This document shows positions 46,834 through 55,502 of a DNA stretch of 64,000 bases, in pieces. The position numbers and the translations under genes are program-made. Source of the DNA: an uncultured Clostridia bacterium (lineage in GTDB: Bacteria; Bacillota; Clostridia; Oscillospirales; Feifaniaceae); contig CALWCA010000011.1 of NCBI GenBank assembly GCA_944376235.1, forward strand, positions 34,833-98,832. Direction: 5' to 3'. Positions within the stretch are counted from its first letter, which is position 1. The number at the start of each line of letters is the position of its first letter. The notes under the pieces were generated by a model that ran no database searches, was not told where the DNA came from, and worked only from the letters and a program-made list of their open reading frames with translations.

Positions 46834-46862
46834 TTGACATTGCCGCGAAAGCTTGTTATACT
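46834..46862 (+). promoter_or_regulatory. promoter of tRNA-Thr and tRNA-Tyr
   Basis: Perfect TTGACA (46834-46839), 17-base spacer, TATACT (46857-46862). Confidence 0.9.
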
Positions 46863-46877
46863 AAGTCCACTCGATTT

Positions 46878-46953
46878 GCTGGTGTAGCTCAATCGGCAGA
46901 GCAGCTGATTTGTAATCAGCAGGTTGATGGTTCGATTCCGTTCACCAGCTCCA
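46878..46953 (+). tRNA. tRNA-Thr (TGT)
   Basis: 76 bases with encoded CCA. Acceptor GCTGGTG/CACCAGC, anticodon stem CTGAT/ATCAG around TTTGTAA, and T arm with GGTTCGATTCC. Confidence 0.97.
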
Positions 46954-46991
46954 GACGATTTTGTGCTTGCGTTCAGGAGCCAGATAAATAG

Positions 46992-47076
46992 GGAGGAGTT
47001 CCCGAGTGGCCAAAGGGGGCAGACTGTAAATCTGTTGGCACCGCCTTCGGTGGTTCGAATCCACCCTCCTCCACCA
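46992..47076 (+). tRNA. tRNA-Tyr (GTA)
   Basis: 85 bases with encoded CCA and the long variable arm of bacterial tRNA-Tyr (GCACCGCCTTCGGTG region). Acceptor GGAGGAG/CTCCTCC, anticodon GTA. Confidence 0.97.
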
Positions 47077-47112
47077 AAAAGGCCGGTCACTTCCGAGTGA
47101 CCGGCCTTTTCC
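47077..47112 (+). terminator. terminator of the tRNA-Thr/Tyr unit
   Basis: A 13-bp stem (AAGGCCGGTCACT with its complement) and TTTT, immediately after the tRNA-Tyr CCA. Confidence 0.88.
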
Positions 47113-47412
47113 CTTTGTCGGACAAGCTGCCGCCGTTGCGCGCGCCCTGCCCTCGGGGCGGATTTTGCGTGTCGTGCCGGGGCCTTTGCCGCTCCCTTAG
47201 AAAACCTTATGGAAAAAGGCCGCCTCCCGCGCTGCCGGGCAGGGGCCTTTTGTGCGGATGCGGGGGCATGGGGCGGCGCAAGGGGGCATAGAGCTTTATG
47301 CGGGCTCTTGGGAGGAAGGCGCTTTTGGGGGAGCGTTTAAAAAGCGGGGAGCATCGTCCCGGGGCAGAAAAAACCGGCCGGAGAGCGGCCGCGAGAAAGA
47401 GGGCTTTTTGCA

Positions 47413-48792
47413 TTGAAACGGCATCAGGACACCTTGCGCAGAGTGCAGGAGAGAGAGCAGCTCTTTGAAAGCGCCCCCGTGCGCGTGGCGGTGGCAAAAC
47501 AGGTGATCCCCTCGGTCGCCAGCCAGATGGTGGCGCTGCTCTACACCTCGGCAGACACCTTTTTTGTCGGCCTGCTGGGCGCGCCGGCGCAGACCGCCGC
47601 CGTCCACGTTGCAAACCCCTCCTTCATGTTCCTGACCGCCATCTCCAACCTCTTCGGGGTGGGCGGCGCCAGCGTCATTGCGCGCATGCTGGGGCGTCAC
47701 GAGCGCGAAAAGGCCTCGCAGGTGGCCTCCTTTTGCTTTTGGGGCGGCGCTGCGGCGTCGCTGCTCTTCTCCCTGCTCTTTTTCCTGCTGCACGTCCCCA
47801 TCCTTTCGGTGTGCGGGGCCACGGAAGACACCTTTGAGACCGCCCGGCAATATGCGTTTTACGTCATCGTGGCCGGCGCTCTCCCCACCGTACTCAGCAC
47901 CCTCCTCTCCAACCTCACGCGGGCCGAGGGGCGCGCGGGTGCGGCCAGCGCGGGCATGATTTTCGGCTCGCTGCTCAACATCGCGCTCGACCCCCTCTTT
48001 GTGCTGCCGCAGTTTCTGAACATGGGCGCGGCGGGCGCAGGCCTTGCCACCGCCATTTCCAACCTGGCCTCGCTGCTCTTTTTCCTTTTGATTTTGCGCC
48101 GTGAGCGGGAGACCACCGTGCTGCGCATCGGGCCGAGGCAGCTGCGCTTTGCCGGAGAGCATGCGCCGGCCGTGCTGTCGATTGGCTTCCCCTCGGCCGT
48201 GCAGTATGCCCTCACGGTGGTGGCCATCGCCGCGCAGTCCCACTTTGTCTCGGCCTACGGCAGCATGGCCACGGCGGCGCTCTCCATCACCAAGAAGATC
48301 GACAACCTGCCGCTTTATTTTTCGGTGGGCGTCTCCAACGGGCTGCTGCCCCTGGTGGGCTACAACCACGCCGCCGGAAACGACGAGCGCGCCTGGAGCA
48401 TGTTCCGCTTCGGGGCCGCGCTCTCGCTCTCCTTTGCCCTGTTTTGCACGCTCTGCTTTGAGCTCTTCGCCCCCGCCATCACCTCCGTCTTCATCCGGGA
48501 GGCCGAAACCGCCGCGCTGGCCGCAGGCTTTTTGCGCAGGATGTGCGTCGCCATGCCCTTCATGTCGCTGTGCTACCCTCTGATCGTGCGCTTTCAGGCC
48601 ATGGGAGAGGCCAAAAAGGCGCTGGTGGTCTCGGTGCTGCGCAAGGGCGTGCTCGACATTCCCCTGCTCTTCCTGTATGATTCCCTCTGGCCCATGACCG
48701 GCTGCATGTGGGTGCAGCCCACGGTCGACTGCGTCTCCCTTCTGGCGGCGCTGCGGCTGAGCAGGCCCCGGGAGAAGAGGCCGCAGGCCTGA
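47413..48792 (+). CDS. MATE family efflux transporter
   Basis: This 459-residue membrane protein has about 12 hydrophobic helices in two similar halves. Family cues include QMVALLYTSADTFFVGLLG (about 38-56), a NLFGVGGASVIARMLG stretch near 78-93, and GVSNGLLPLVGYNHAAGN in the second half. MATE pumps export drugs or metabolites using Na or H gradients. The start TTG 47413 has AGAAAGAGGG ten bases before it. It stands alone, upstream of the S-layer gene. Confidence 0.92.
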   Translation: MKRHQDTLRRVQEREQLFESAPVRVAVAKQVIPSVASQMVALLYTSADTFFVGLLGAPAQTAAVHVANPSFMFLTAISNLFGVGGASVIARMLGRHEREKASQVASFCFWGGAAASLLFSLLFFLLHVPILSVCGATEDTFETARQYAFYVIVAGALPTVLSTLLSNLTRAEGRAGAASAGMIFGSLLNIALDPLFVLPQFLNMGAAGAGLATAISNLASLLFFLLILRRERETTVLRIGPRQLRFAGEHAPAVLSIGFPSAVQYALTVVAIAAQSHFVSAYGSMATAALSITKKIDNLPLYFSVGVSNGLLPLVGYNHAAGNDERAWSMFRFGAALSLSFALFCTLCFELFAPAITSVFIREAETAALAAGFLRRMCVAMPFMSLCYPLIVRFQAMGEAKKALVVSVLRKGVLDIPLLFLYDSLWPMTGCMWVQPTVDCVSLLAALRLSRPREKRPQA

Positions 48793-48869
48793 GCGCAGGC
48801 GGCATAGGGGCAATCTTTCCCGCCCGGCTGGGGATATATTACAACTCTGTTACAAATCCCCCGCCCCCC

Positions 48870-48898
48870 TTGCATTTTTTGCTGTCCCCCGATACAAT
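48870..48898 (+). promoter_or_regulatory. S-layer protein promoter
   Basis: TTGCAT (48870-48875), 17-base spacer, TACAAT (48893-48898). The leader is about 57 bases and ends in TAGGAGGAAG. Confidence 0.8.
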
Positions 48899-48961
48899 GG
48901 CAATAGTAAAGCGGGGGATATCTGCCGGCTTTGCAAAAATAACTTAGGAGGAAGACACAAG

Positions 48962-51835
48962 ATGAGAAATCTGAAAAGAGTTCTCGCGCTGGTCCTGGCA
49001 CTGACGATGGTTCTGTCGTTTGCCATCAGCGCAAGCGCAGGCGCTTTCACCGACGTCGAAGACGATGATGATTATGCCTCCGCGATCAACCTGCTTGCCT
49101 CCCTTGAAGTTCTGAAGGGCTTTGAGGATGGCACCTACAACTCCGCGGGCTCCTATACCCGTGAGCAGTTCGCCAAGATTCTGTATGTTCTGGTCAACGG
49201 CAAGGACGACAATGCCGCCATGTACCAGGGCACCGCTCCCTTCCCGGATGTCGCTGCCGACCGTTGGTCTGCCGGCTACATCACCTGGGCTGTGAATCTG
49301 GGCATCTGCAATGGCCGTGACGACGGCAACTTCTGGCCCACCGACATCGTGAAGTATGCCGAGGCCTGCAAGATGTTCCTGATCGCCATGGGCTATTCCA
49401 GCACCATGTACACCTATCCCTATGGCTTCATCGACAAGGCTCAGACCCTGAAGATGTTTGATGATGTCAAGGGCTACTCCACCTTCGGTGAGGCCAACCG
49501 CGGCACCGTGGCTCAGATGGCTTACAACGCCCTCTTTGCCGAGGCTCCCCGTTTCGGCACCTACACCGCCAAGGAAGGCGACGCCACCACCACCGAGACC
49601 AAGCTGCTCATCATGGGCGCTTTCGGCGTGACCTATGAGTACTCCATCCTGAAAGGCACCTCCACCAACGCCTATGACACCGGCGTCTTCGACGAGGGCC
49701 AGGTCGCTCTGGACTACTATGAGAGAGGCGTGGAGAACGGCACGGATGTCTTCTACGGCCTGAATGGTGTTTACAACTACGACGGCGATGTGGACGATCT
49801 CATTGGTGTGACCGTCAAGGTCTGGCACAAGGCCGACGAGAACGAGCTGGGCAACATCAAGGTCTATATGATCGAGAATTCCAACAAGGATAAGGTTTAC
49901 ACCGTCAATCCCATGGATGTCGACACCGACAGAACCACTCTGAATGGCGGCAACTACACCCTGTACTTCAAGGAAGACGGCGTTTCCCGCAAGCTGACCG
50001 TTGCTGACGATGTGGCTGTGTTGACTTATGCTGGCACCAATGATGAGGCCGGATTCCCCGACTTCACTGCCAGCATCGACAACAACAATGCTGTGAAGGC
50101 CAAGACCTACAAGGCTGTTGACCTGGGCAACGACGGTGTTGTGGATTACCTGTATGTTTCCTATCCTCAGTTTGGTAAGGTTACCTCTCTGACTTCCTCC
50201 AAGATTTCTGTCACCGCGCTGAGCGGCGACTCTCTGCTGGCCGGTGCCAAGGACCTGCTGGACGATGACGACAACGTGATCATCACGGTTGCCGAAGGCG
50301 TTGCCAAGGACGACTATGCTCTGGTCTATGCCAAGAATGCTGTCGTGGGCGGCGCGAGCGAAAAAGTGTACGATGTTGTCAAGGCCGAGACCGTCTCTGA
50401 GGTCAAGTACAACAGAGAGTCCGGCACCGACAGATACTTCGGCGGCACCGCTTACAAGGTCATGAATGCCGTTGAAGGCGACATCGAGCTGGGCGGCACC
50501 TACACCCTCTACCTGAACGCCAACGGCTATGTCGGCTATGCCGATGAAATCGAGAGCGGCGCTGTGGGCAGCTGGATCCTCGTGACCGATGCTTACAACT
50601 CCTTCAACACTGCCGGTAAGGTTTCGAGCGCTTCCCTGGTTGGCTACCTGGCCGACGGCACCAAGAAGACCCTTTATATCAACCTGGATGAGTTTGATAA
50701 CGAGTCTCTTGTGAAGTGGGGCATTGATGCCTTCTTCTCTGAGGACACCGGCTGGACCGAGGGTAACGGCGATGTTGGCTACTTCAACAAGGTCTTCACC
50801 TACACCACCGATGACGACGGTTACGTTGACAGCCTGAAGGTTCTTGTGAACGATGGCAACACCTTTGTTTCCGACCAGCTCGTCAGCAGCGTCTTCGGCG
50901 GCGACAGCGTTTCCGAGTACAATTCCGACAAGACTCAGCTCACCGTTGATCCGGATGGCGACAACCTGAAGTCCTTTGTCACCTCCAAGACCGTGATTTA
51001 CAACGTCTACGGTGCTTCCAGCAACAAGATTGCGGTTCTTAAGGATACCGACATGCCCAAGTACGACAAGGAAGACGGATACAACGTCACCGAGCTTGGC
51101 ATCAAGGACGGCGAGGCTGCCGTTGTGGTCATCGACTCCGGCGTGGATAAGCTGACCGCTTCCAACGACAAGTACGCCCTGGTCATCTCTGCCGACAAGT
51201 ATGCTGCTGACACGGCCGACAAGTACTACTATGTCCTGACCGTTGCCACCGGCGGCGAGATCGTCGAGCTGACCACCAAGGATGTGGAAGATCCTACCGA
51301 TCTGAATGAGAACCTGGCTGCTGATGAGACGGGCTTCTCCAAGAATCTCAATATGCTCGGCTACTACAAGCTGGTTGTCAACTCCTCCGGCAAGGTCACC
51401 GAGATGATTGAATTCTCTGCGGAAAATGTTGCCGATGAGACCAACGTCTACACACTGACTCAGGGTGTTGTGACCTCCATCCCCAACAGCAAGGGCTTTG
51501 AGATGGCGGGCGACATCACCTACGGCACGAATGCTGACGATAACAAGACTGTCGTGTCCGCGACCGGCGACAAGACCGTTGTGCTCTATGCCGACACGGT
51601 TGGCTTCTACACCATCGACTCCGTGCCTGTTGCGGCTGTCACTGCGGTTGCCAACGACGAGGATGTCTCTGCCGCAACGCAGGCCTCCCTCATCAAGTCC
51701 TCCGTTGAGGATCTCACTGACACGACCGAGGATGACCTCCTCTATGTTGTCGATGTGATTTGCAACGACGACGGCGAAGTCGTGGAGACCTTCATCTTCA
51801 CCACCCCCGTTGAGGGCGGCGGAACCGCTGAGTAA
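48962..51835 (+). CDS. probable major S-layer protein with N-terminal SLH domains
   Basis: This 957-residue secreted protein has a signal peptide of about 26 residues (KRVLALVLALTMVLSFAISA) and then SLH repeats at about 28-190 (FTDVEDDDDYASAINLLASL, PFPDVAADRWSAGYITWAVN, and a more diverged third). The rest is acidic, beta-rich and rich in Asp, Thr, Val and Gly, as in S-layer proteins. Its codon use is strikingly biased and less GC-rich than its neighbours (mostly GCT/GGC/GTT/AAG/CTG/GAC), a sign of very high expression. The ribosome site TAGGAGGAAG is optimal and a strong terminator follows. SLH domains at the N-terminus separate it from the three accessory SLH proteins, which carry them at the C-terminus. 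Confidence 0.88.
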   Translation: MRNLKRVLALVLALTMVLSFAISASAGAFTDVEDDDDYASAINLLASLEVLKGFEDGTYNSAGSYTREQFAKILYVLVNGKDDNAAMYQGTAPFPDVAADRWSAGYITWAVNLGICNGRDDGNFWPTDIVKYAEACKMFLIAMGYSSTMYTYPYGFIDKAQTLKMFDDVKGYSTFGEANRGTVAQMAYNALFAEAPRFGTYTAKEGDATTTETKLLIMGAFGVTYEYSILKGTSTNAYDTGVFDEGQVALDYYERGVENGTDVFYGLNGVYNYDGDVDDLIGVTVKVWHKADENELGNIKVYMIENSNKDKVYTVNPMDVDTDRTTLNGGNYTLYFKEDGVSRKLTVADDVAVLTYAGTNDEAGFPDFTASIDNNNAVKAKTYKAVDLGNDGVVDYLYVSYPQFGKVTSLTSSKISVTALSGDSLLAGAKDLLDDDDNVIITVAEGVAKDDYALVYAKNAVVGGASEKVYDVVKAETVSEVKYNRESGTDRYFGGTAYKVMNAVEGDIELGGTYTLYLNANGYVGYADEIESGAVGSWILVTDAYNSFNTAGKVSSASLVGYLADGTKKTLYINLDEFDNESLVKWGIDAFFSEDTGWTEGNGDVGYFNKVFTYTTDDDGYVDSLKVLVNDGNTFVSDQLVSSVFGGDSVSEYNSDKTQLTVDPDGDNLKSFVTSKTVIYNVYGASSNKIAVLKDTDMPKYDKEDGYNVTELGIKDGEAAVVVIDSGVDKLTASNDKYALVISADKYAADTADKYYYVLTVATGGEIVELTTKDVEDPTDLNENLAADETGFSKNLNMLGYYKLVVNSSGKVTEMIEFSAENVADETNVYTLTQGVVTSIPNSKGFEMAGDITYGTNADDNKTVVSATGDKTVVLYADTVGFYTIDSVPVAAVTAVANDEDVSAATQASLIKSSVEDLTDTTEDDLLYVVDVICNDDGEVVETFIFTTPVEGGGTAE

Positions 51836-51912
51836 GCTTTTGCTTATCACGCACATCAAAACAACTTCATGCCGGAGCATGCTTCGTGCATGAGAAGCCG
51901 CGAAAGCGGCCG

Positions 51913-51946
51913 GCCGGGAGGGGCAGCAGCCCCTCCCGGCTTTTTG
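51913..51946 (+). terminator. S-layer gene terminator
   Basis: A 12-bp stem (51913-51924 with 51929-51940) and T5. Confidence 0.9.
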
Positions 51947-51987
51947 TCTGCGGTGCATGCGTGCGGTCAAAAGGCAGAGCTTTCCCC

Positions 51988-52017
51988 TTGTTCTCCCCTG
52001 CCCTCCTGTGCTATACT
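51988..52017 (+). promoter_or_regulatory. promoter of the small conserved protein gene
   Basis: TTGTTC (51988-51993), 18-base spacer, TATACT (52012-52017). Confidence 0.65.
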
Positions 52018-52066
52018 GAAACCGGAAAAAGATTCGCTGCGTGCAGCCTGTCTGGAGGAAAGAGTT

Positions 52067-52309
52067 ATGGAGCATGTGTTTCCCACCTATGACGACACCC
52101 TGAGAAGAACCATCACCCGCCTTTGCCGCGAGAGTGAGGATGGCGGCACCACCATGGAGGAAATCGCAAAGGCCTATCTGGGCCCTGCCGCGTCGGGCGC
52201 CATGCACGCCTGCATGGACAATCTGAAAACCCAGATGGATTCGCTCATCGCCGAGCGCTTTGTCAATGTGGTGGACGACCGCATTTATGCGGGGGAAATC
52301 AAAAAATAA
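52067..52309 (+). CDS. small protein of unknown function (80 aa)
   Basis: I do not recognise this 80-residue protein. It has no membrane segment or signal peptide, and is predicted mostly helical (TYDDTLRRTITRLCRE, then a turn, EEIAKAYLGP, and MHACMDNLKTQMDSL), with a short strand pair at the end (FVNVVDDRIYAGEI), a layout reminiscent of small winged-helix proteins. It has an optimal ribosome site (TGGAGGAAAG), its own promoter and its own terminator, so it is very likely a real gene. Confidence 0.72.
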   Translation: MEHVFPTYDDTLRRTITRLCRESEDGGTTMEEIAKAYLGPAASGAMHACMDNLKTQMDSLIAERFVNVVDDRIYAGEIKK

Positions 52310-52335
52310 AAGGGGCGGCGGCCCCTTTTGTTTTT
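52308..52335 (+). terminator. terminator of the small protein gene
   Basis: AAAAGGGGC / GCCCCTTTTG stem followed by TTTTTC. Confidence 0.85.
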
Positions 52336-52430
52336 CTCGTGTGCGCAGAGGGGAGCGTTTGGCAGCCTGTGCCGATGCCCTTGAAGCGCGCAGGAGAGGC
52401 TTGCAGCAAACTGCCGGGGGAGGGAGCGCC

Positions 52431-53453
52431 GTGCGGCGCATGTGTGTGCTGGCGGGCTGCCTGCTGCTGCTTTTGGCGGGCTGCGCGCCCCAAACCGAAT
52501 ATACCCACACCTTTTTTGCCATGGACACGGTCTGTTCCCTGCGCCTTCCTCAAAAGGGTGAGCAGGAGGGGGAAGAGCTGGCGCAGGCGGTGCAGCAGCT
52601 TGTGGCGCAGCTTGAAGGGCTCTGGTCGAAAACGCTGCCGGATTCCGAGGTGTCGCGCCTCAACGCCGGGGAGAGCCTGACGCTCGAGGGGAGAACCGCC
52701 GAGCTGCTGGTTCGCTCGGCAGAGCTTTGCGCTCAGACGGGCGGGGCCTTCTCTCCCCTGCTGGGGCGGCTCACGGCGCTGTGGGATGTGCACAATGCCG
52801 TCCGGCCGCCGCAGCAGGAACAAATTGAGGCGCTGCTGCCGGTGCCCGATGCCGACCTTTTGCAAAACGCCGCACAGCCCGGCTTTTCGCTGCCGGAGGG
52901 CGCCTGCCTGGATTTGGGCGGCATTGCCAAGGGCGCGGCGGGAGACGCCGTGGCGCAGCTTTTGCGGGCCGAGGGCGTGCAAAGCGCGCTGGTGGTCATG
53001 GGCGGCCAGGTGGGCTGCCTCGGCACAAAGCCCGACGGGAGCCCCTGGCAGGTGGCCGTGCGAGACCCCGACGGGGAGCAGGGGGAGAGCCTTGGCACCC
53101 TGCTGCTGCAGGATACCTTTGCCGTGTCCTCCGGCGACTATGAGAGATATTTTGAACAGGACGGGGTGCGCTATTCCCACATTTTAGACCCTCAGACCGG
53201 CAGCCCCGCCCAAACTGACCTGCGCGGCGTGACGGTTGTCTGTGAAGACGCAACAAAAGCGGATGCGCTGTCCACGGCGCTCTTTGTGCTGGGCAGCGAG
53301 GGCGCGCTTGAGCTGTGGCGCAGCCTGGGAGGCTTTGAGGCTGTGCTGGTCACGGCGGACGGCCGTCTGCTGCTCACGGAGGGCTTGGAGGAGACCTTTG
53401 TCTTCTCCGGGCAGGAGAGGGGGATTGTGCTTGAGACGGTGGATCAGGGGTGA
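52431..53453 (+). CDS. FAD:protein FMN transferase, ApbE/FmnB-like lipoprotein
   Basis: This 340-residue enzyme transfers FMN from FAD to a Thr or Ser of extracytoplasmic proteins. The start GTG 52431 follows GGGGGAGGGAG and gives a lipoprotein signal (lipobox LAGC, Cys near residue 18). ApbE motifs seen: FFAMDTVCSL, DLGGIAKGAAGDAV, VVMGGQVG (the usual GGN is GGQ here), VSSGDYERYF, HILDPQTGSP, and the C-terminal Mg/FAD site ATKADALSTALFVLG. It overlaps the NusG_II gene by 23 bases and heads an ApbE-NusG_II-Gx unit. Confidence 0.9.
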   Translation: MRRMCVLAGCLLLLLAGCAPQTEYTHTFFAMDTVCSLRLPQKGEQEGEELAQAVQQLVAQLEGLWSKTLPDSEVSRLNAGESLTLEGRTAELLVRSAELCAQTGGAFSPLLGRLTALWDVHNAVRPPQQEQIEALLPVPDADLLQNAAQPGFSLPEGACLDLGGIAKGAAGDAVAQLLRAEGVQSALVVMGGQVGCLGTKPDGSPWQVAVRDPDGEQGESLGTLLLQDTFAVSSGDYERYFEQDGVRYSHILDPQTGSPAQTDLRGVTVVCEDATKADALSTALFVLGSEGALELWRSLGGFEAVLVTADGRLLLTEGLEETFVFSGQERGIVLETVDQG

Positions 53454-53781
53454 CGTGCTGGTGGTGCTGGCCGTGCTGGGCGCTGCGGCGCTGTTTTTTG
53501 TGCTGCGGCCGTCTCAGGGGGCTGCGGCGGCCTGCGTGAGCATTGGGGACAGACTGTGCCGCGAAATCCCTCTGACGCAGGAGCAGGCCGGGCTGCACAC
53601 CTACACCGACGAGGGCGTGACCTACACCGTGGAGGTGCAGCCGGGGCGCATCCGCATGGTTGAGATCGACTGTCCCGACGGCATCTGTGTCAAGACGGGC
53701 TGGGTGGACGGGGGCACCCCCATCGTCTGCCTGCCAAACCGTTTGATTATTGAAGTGAAGGGGGGAGACGGCCTTGCATGA
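53431..53781 (+). CDS. NusG domain II protein, EetA-like
   Basis: This 116-residue protein has one N-terminal membrane helix (VLVVLAVLGAAALFFVL) and an outward-facing NusG_II domain (PF07009) with the usual Cys pair in MVEIDCPDGICVKTGWV and the ending GTPIVCLPNRLIIEV. I choose TTG 53431 as the start because AGGAGAGGGG lies seven bases before it; the gene then overlaps apbE. Its family accompanies ApbE and Gx-type proteins, and resembles EetA of the Listeria extracellular electron transfer locus. It could be an electron-transfer partner in the membrane; this is inference. Confidence 0.82.
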   Translation: MRRWIRGDVLVVLAVLGAAALFFVLRPSQGAAAACVSIGDRLCREIPLTQEQAGLHTYTDEGVTYTVEVQPGRIRMVEIDCPDGICVKTGWVDGGTPIVCLPNRLIIEVKGGDGLA

Positions 53782-54340
53782 CGGCCCTCTCTTCCGGCGG
53801 CTGACGCTGCCGGCGCTGCTGGTGTCGCTGGCGCTCATGCTTTCGGCCGTGGAGCGCCTGTTTTCGCTGGATTTGCTGCTGCCCGTGCCGGGGCTGCGGC
53901 TGGGCCTGCCCAACATTGTCACGCTGTTCGCCCTGTGGGCGCTGCCGGCAAAAACGGCGCTGCTGATTCTGGTGCTGCGCTGTGTGCTGGCGAGCCTGTT
54001 TGGCGGCGGCGCTTCGGCGCTGATTTTTTCGCTGTCCGGCGGCCTGCTTGCCTTTGTTGTCATGTGGGCGCTCTTCCCCCTCGAGGGGAAAGGCCTCTCT
54101 GCGGCGGGCATCTCGGTGGCCGGGGCCGCCGCCCACAATGTGGGGCAGCTGCTGGCGGCGCGCGTCGTCATGGGCACCGCCGCCGTATTCGGGTATCTCC
54201 CCTTCTTGCTGCTGGGCTCGGTGCTGACCGGCCTTGCCACGGGTGCGGCATTTCTGGCCATGAGGCCGGCTCTGCTGCGCACCCCCTGGATGCAGGCCCT
54301 GCAACGGGAAAAAACGCAGTCCCGCAGCAAGAAAGGCTGA
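53774..54340 (+). CDS. Gx transporter family protein (Hpre_diP_synt_I), EetB-like
   Basis: This 188-residue membrane protein has about five helices and the family motif LGLPNIVTLFALW (about 42-54), followed by LRCVLASLFGGGASALIFSLSGGLLA and GAAAHNVGQLLAA. It is often annotated as heptaprenyl diphosphate synthase component I, but the family is closer to ECF-type S-components and to EetB of the Listeria electron-transfer locus. Start TTG 53774 follows GGGGGAGA and overlaps the NusG_II gene by 8 bases. Confidence 0.84.
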   Translation: MHDGPLFRRLTLPALLVSLALMLSAVERLFSLDLLLPVPGLRLGLPNIVTLFALWALPAKTALLILVLRCVLASLFGGGASALIFSLSGGLLAFVVMWALFPLEGKGLSAAGISVAGAAAHNVGQLLAARVVMGTAAVFGYLPFLLLGSVLTGLATGAAFLAMRPALLRTPWMQALQREKTQSRSKKG

Positions 54341-54406
54341 AAGGACGGCGTGTGCCGTGCTGCCCTGTGCGGCCCTGCCTTGCCGCGCGGCCCCTCGGGA
54401 GAGATT

Positions 54407-54449
54407 AAGGCCTGCTCATGCAGAGTTTCTGCATGAGCAGGCCTTTTTT
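54407..54449 (+). terminator. terminator of the apbE-nusG_II-Gx unit
   Basis: A perfect 17-bp stem (54407-54423 with 54429-54445) with a T-run. Confidence 0.92.
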
Positions 54450-54746
54450 GCTGCCGTTATGTTGGAAAGAGCCCTGCAGGGCACTCTGCCTAGGCCCTTG
54501 CCGCCTTGCGGAGAAAAGACACGTTTTGGCGGCGTGGTGTCTGCGGCCCCTGCCCCCTGTACAGGGGAGCCTGCCCCGCCTGCCGGCCGCGTTTTTTCAA
54601 AACGCGGCGGGAAAAGCGCCCTCCTGTCGAAATCCGTCCCTTTGCGCGGGCGATGCGGCGCCGTGCGGGCGGTTTGCCGGCGCAGTGCGCGGGAAGGAGG
54701 GCGCTTTTGGGGGCACGGCCGCAGGCCGTGCGGGCAGGCGGGGCGG
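54450..54746. other. convergent spacer before trpA
   Basis: About 300 GC-rich bases, no gene. A long-range inverted repeat (AAAAGCGCCCTCC near 54612 with GGAGGGCGCTTTT near 54697) can close a large branched stem that ends in T on either strand; it is the likely trpA terminator. Confidence 0.5.
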
Positions 54747-55502
54747 TCAGACGCTGCGCATGGCGGCCTTGATGCCGGCAACGTAGGTCTCGGCACGGGG
54801 AATTGCGGCGGTGCCGTAGTGCTCGATGATGGCGGCAATGCTCTCTCCAAGGCTTACGCTGCAGGAAAGGCCGGCGGCCTGCGCCGCCTGGTCGGGCGAG
54901 CACAGGCCAAGCTCGAGTACCAGGGGAAGGCTGCACTGCTCTTTGGCCAGCTTGGCGAGCCGGAAGAGGGCGTCGCTCCCCTCTCCGGGCAGCCCCTCGC
55001 ACAGCAGGCAGCCCTGTGCGTTTTGACAAATCAGGGGGAGGCGGGCCTCGGCCCCGGTGGAGATGCTGGAGAGCAGGGGGAGGGAGTGCTTTTGCAGGGC
55101 GGGCAGGAATTCCTGCCGCTCCTCAAGCGGCACGTCGAAGAGGTAGAGGGCGCAGGCGCCGGCCTGCGCGGCCTGCTCGGCAAAGGCTTCGATACCGTAG
55201 TGCAGCACCACATTGGCGTAGCTTTTGAGGATGATGGGAATGCCGGCCTCAGACGCCGTTTTGGTAAAGGCGATGGAATCTTTCACCGTGACGCCGTTTT
55301 TCAGGGCGCGCAGGGCTCCGTTTTGCAGCAGTTCCCCTTCGGCGGTGGGGTCGGAAAAAGGCAGATGCAGCTCAATGGCGTCGGCCCCTGCGCGCAGGAG
55401 CTCCTTTGCCATCGCAAGAGTTGAATCCAGGTCGGGGTCGCCCAGCACCATGGGGACGATGCAGGCGGGACCGGACTGAAAAATTTTATCAAGACGGCTC
55501 AT
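54747..55502 (-). CDS. trpA: tryptophan synthase alpha chain, divergent
   Basis: This 251-residue TIM-barrel protein should cut indole-3-glycerol phosphate to indole, which TrpB uses. It keeps the catalytic glutamate (E44 in [10 protein letters not shown], equal to E49 of E. coli), but the aspartate equivalent to D60 is Glu (E55, PTAEGE). The GVTGAR loop that closes the active site is not recognisable, and the phosphate-site strand reads SVSLGES rather than a G-x-V-V-G-S motif. Its ATG overlaps the trpB stop by 4 bases. It may be a weakly active, or mainly structural, partner of TrpB. Confidence 0.88.
   Translation of the reverse strand: MSRLDKIFQSGPACIVPMVLGDPDLDSTLAMAKELLRAGADAIELHLPFSDPTAEGELLQNGALRALKNGVTVKDSIAFTKTASEAGIPIILKSYANVVLHYGIEAFAEQAAQAGACALYLFDVPLEERQEFLPALQKHSLPLLSSISTGAEARLPLICQNAQGCLLCEGLPGEGSDALFRLAKLAKEQCSLPLVLELGLCSPDQAAQAAGLSCSVSLGESIAAIIEHYGTAAIPRAETYVAGIKAAMRSV

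Noticed and set aside
48944..52528. A 1194-residue open frame on the minus strand opposite the S-layer gene
   Set aside because: It is a mirror of the biased codon use of the S-layer gene, has no ribosome site or recognisable domain, and lies antisense to a clear secreted protein.
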